6,203 nucleotides of DNA from Candidatus Roizmanbacteria bacterium CG_4_9_14_0_2_um_filter_39_13 (GTDB lineage Bacteria; Patescibacteriota; Microgenomatia; UBA1406; GWC2-37-13). Positions 5,021 through 6,203 of the stretch are shown one piece after another. The notes beneath the pieces are model-generated. The model made no database searches. It was given only the letters and a program-made list of their open reading frames with translations, and was not told the DNA's origin. A program made the position numbers and the translations under genes. Within the stretch, counting starts at the first letter, position 1, and each line of letters starts with the position of its first letter. The stretch is from assembly GCA_002788865.1 (NCBI GenBank), contig PFSC01000011.1:1-6203 (forward strand). Reading direction: 5' to 3'.

Positions 5021-5455
5021 TTACTTTATCGCTACCTCAATTCTCTTGTCAGTTTCAGCCTCTGGATCAAGGATATAAAAGTGATTTGTCGTAATCTTAA
5101 AAAGTCTGTATGGTGCTGGGGCGGACAAAGCCACTACATCAAGTTTGATAAACGTTGTTTTGTAGTACGTGAGACCTTTGGTGATCTCATCTCCCTCCAA
5201 AAGTGCAACCGTACCATCTCCTTGAACGCCATTCCCCTCACCCTCAGGTTGATGAGAGTCAAATACAGCAAAAGATACGAGGGACTGCTTTTGCATATGA
5301 ATACTATGAAGAGAATCCAATTGTGAAATAAAGTAGAGGTTGAAACTTTCGTCCATGCAGTAAAAAACCGGCGCAACCCAAGGAATAGTTCCATCGGTTG
5401 TGCCGAGAGAAAGGTACTTATTTGACTTTAGTATTTCGACAGCTTTATTTTCCAT
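5021..5455 (-). CDS. Pyridoxamine 5'-phosphate oxidase-like split-barrel protein
   Basis: This protein, 144 residues from the ATG at 5455, fits the PNPOx-like flavin-binding split barrel family. It begins with a helix (MENKAVEILKSNKY), then strand YLSLGTTDGTIPWVAPVFY (14-32), the standard opening strands of the barrel, then LYFISQLDSLHSIHM, the strand plus the usual S-x-K/H-x-x-N-like turn, then VSFAVFD and GVQGDGTVALLEGDE (the G-x-x-x-G-x-A strand). The last part (about 104-144) has APAPYRLFKI and HFYILDPE, the final strands. Members bind FMN, F420 or haem, or act in stress defence; the ligand here is unknown. The frame stays open upstream to a TTG at 5503 and an ATG at 5500. I prefer 5455 because the family starts there and a TATAAT lies between these starts. 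Confidence 0.83.
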   Translation of the reverse strand: MENKAVEILKSNKYLSLGTTDGTIPWVAPVFYCMDESFNLYFISQLDSLHSIHMQKQSLVSFAVFDSHQPEGEGNGVQGDGTVALLEGDEITKGLTYYKTTFIKLDVVALSAPAPYRLFKITTNHFYILDPEAETDKRIEVAIK

Positions 5456-5473
5456 ATGAATGCTTATATTATA
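5456..5473 (-). promoter_or_regulatory. -10 region of the PNPOx-like gene
   Basis: The minus strand reads TATAATATAAGC (5473 to 5462), which holds two overlapping hexamers: TATAAT, 12 bases before the ATG at 5455, and TATAAG, 7 bases before it. The second would give a nearly leaderless RNA. An ATT codon in the same frame lies exactly six bases after TATAAT, but it is an unlikely start. No good -35 is seen. Confidence 0.45.
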
Positions 5474-5521
5474 ACTCTTATTTCTCCCCCATCTCCTCAT
5501 CAATTAATCATATTTTAGGGT

Positions 5522-5640
5522 TTAATTCCCCGATGTTTGCATCGATTTCTCATTTGTCATTCTCGCGAAAGCGGGAATCCAGACTGGATCCCGAATCAAG
5601 TTCGGGATGACAGATACCTCGCAGCTCTGCTGCGGGGTAG
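5522..5640. repeat. Palindromic intergenic repeat element, copy B
   Basis: This non-coding element of about 120 bases has the same plan as copy A. On the left, CGATG-TTTG-CATCG (5531-5544) follows TTAATTCCC. The inner unit runs from GTCATTC (5556-5562) to GGATGAC (5605-5611) and holds a hairpin ATTCTCGC-GAAA-GCGGGAAT (5559-5578, GNRA tetraloop), a small CCAG-A-CTGG stem (5579-5587), and a perfect 8-base-pair stem ATCCCGAA-TCAAG-TTCGGGAT (5588-5608). On the right is CCTCGCAG-CTCTG-CTGCGGGG (5617-5637). The inner unit resembles the well-known palindromic repeat with GCGAAAGCGGGAATCC that is scattered in many bacterial genomes. It fills the gap between the last gene and the PNPOx-like gene. Confidence 0.75.
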
Positions 5641-5716
5641 TTCATTTCTACTCAACTATTCCGGCAATATAACAAACAACAGTCTTAAATATTGTCAACC
5701 GTTTGCTCACGAAGAA

Positions 5717-6118
5717 TTAGAGGTTTGAAATCATACTCGCAACATCATCAATGGATAGAGAATCATTAGTTTTTACGATATATGTGTATCCATTTTTCTT
5801 CCAAGTTATTATCAAATCATTTGTGCTTGGCAATTTTAAACCCCAGCAAACTTGAGTTTCTATAATCGTTCTCATTTCTCCATTACAAGCACTAAGGTCT
5901 TCTGCAGACTGTGAAATCCCAATAGTATGTTTATCACCCGAATCTTTTAATGTTATTACTCTAGTAGCATTCTCAATTTTACTATCAAAATCGACATGAT
6001 AACCCTTTGGAGCATATTTAGGAGGATTTAAATATTTACTTGCTAATGGAATTAATGTCCAAGCTACAACTATTAAAGTGACCGCTGAAATTACAATTCT
6101 TATATATTTTTTATTCAT
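5717..6118 (-). CDS. Membrane-anchored extracytoplasmic protein, DUF4367-like
   Basis: This 133-residue protein starts with MNKKYIRIVIS and a single membrane helix (about residues 7-26), followed by an outside-facing domain of about 105 residues. That domain has alternating strands ending with LIITWKKNGYTYIVKTND (101-118) and a final helix LSIDDVASMISNL (121-133). The pattern of a W-x-x-x-G-Y-x-Y strand then a short acidic helix resembles DUF4367 and related LolA-like sensor or lipoprotein domains, but I make that link from memory of the pattern only. Two cysteines, in SACNG and QVCWG, could form a disulfide. There is no lipobox. Its base composition is more AT-rich than the other genes. It ends with TAA next to repeat element B. 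It has no obvious functional partner in the window. Confidence 0.7.
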   Translation of the reverse strand: MNKKYIRIVISAVTLIVVAWTLIPLASKYLNPPKYAPKGYHVDFDSKIENATRVITLKDSGDKHTIGISQSAEDLSACNGEMRTIIETQVCWGLKLPSTNDLIITWKKNGYTYIVKTNDSLSIDDVASMISNL

Positions 6119-6150
6119 ACAAATTTTCTTAATTTCTAAAAATTATCTAC

Positions 6151-6186
6151 GACTAACATTCTATCAAATTTTTCATTTTTCAACAA
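6151..6186 (-). promoter_or_regulatory. Promoter of the membrane-anchored protein gene (with leader)
   Basis: TTGTTG (6186 to 6181), a 17-base spacer and TAGAAT (6163 to 6158), preceded by TG one base away (TGATAGAAT, extended -10), form a plausible promoter. Start of transcription near 6151 would give a leader of about 32 bases, unlike the other genes. I see no clear Shine-Dalgarno in that leader, which is A/T-rich (AAGAAA at 6130 to 6125 is the only purine run). Confidence 0.42.
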
Positions 6187-6203
6187 TAGCGAGTATTGTA
6201 CAA

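Noticed and set aside
5456..5503. N-terminal extension of the PNPOx-like protein from the TTG at 5503 or the ATG at 5500
   Set aside because: The extra residues (MMRRWGRNKSYN) do not fit the family, and the best -10 hexamer lies between these codons and the ATG at 5455.
5398..5728. Plus-strand frames giving SFSRKRESR and HSRESGNP products
   Set aside because: These are typical false ORFs produced by the palindromic repeat element B.
1..6203. CRISPR array, tRNA or rRNA gene, riboswitch, toxin-antitoxin or phage module
   Set aside because: I found no regularly spaced direct repeats, no cloverleaf with tRNA consensus arms, no known aptamer core and no gene of these classes.

Overview
All protein genes that I accept in this window lie on the minus strand, so the window reads right to left. 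The DNA is fairly AT-rich, and genes are short with gaps mostly under 200 bases. Gene content is a translation enzyme (cysteinyl-tRNA synthetase), a type II secretion/type IV pilus-like pseudopilin, a cation antiporter, and small accessory enzymes. Together with near-absence of Shine-Dalgarno sites, this suggests a small-genome uncultured bacterium, possibly of the Patescibacteria (Candidate Phyla Radiation). That placement is inference and not proven here. No in-frame TGA is needed as a sense codon; one small gene appears to stop at TGA, which argues weakly against UGA-glycine recoding.

Layout from left to right: the N-terminal part of cysS (1-706, running off the left edge); a GspG-like pseudopilin with a C-terminal six-cysteine knottin-like tail (832-1542); a CaCA-family Na+/Ca2+ antiporter (1606-2568); a class I methyltransferase-like protein (2590-3213); a nitroreductase-family flavoprotein (3258-3836); a possibly frameshifted ORF remnant (3791-4008); a VOC/glyoxalase-fold protein (4014-4418); a repeat element with nested hairpins (about 4528-4675); a 64-residue two-helix membrane protein (4717-4911); a PNPOx-like split-barrel protein (5021-5455); a second, related repeat element (about 5522-5640); and a membrane-anchored extracytoplasmic protein (5717-6118).

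The genes do not form one obvious pathway. They look like separately transcribed units. The most striking regularity is that five genes (cysS, methyltransferase, antiporter, nitroreductase, VOC) have a -10-like hexamer exactly six bases before the ATG, which would put transcription start on the A of the start codon. Three of these share the nine-base extended -10 TGATATAAT or TGATATAGT. The pseudopilin, the 64-residue protein and the PNPOx-like protein have near-equivalent arrangements. This predicts leaderless mRNAs as the default here, and it helps to fix start codons.

The other two points worth attention are the knottin-like tail on the pseudopilin, and the two intergenic repeat elements. 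The two elements share a layout and a CTCTG hairpin loop, while their stem sequences differ and pairing is kept.
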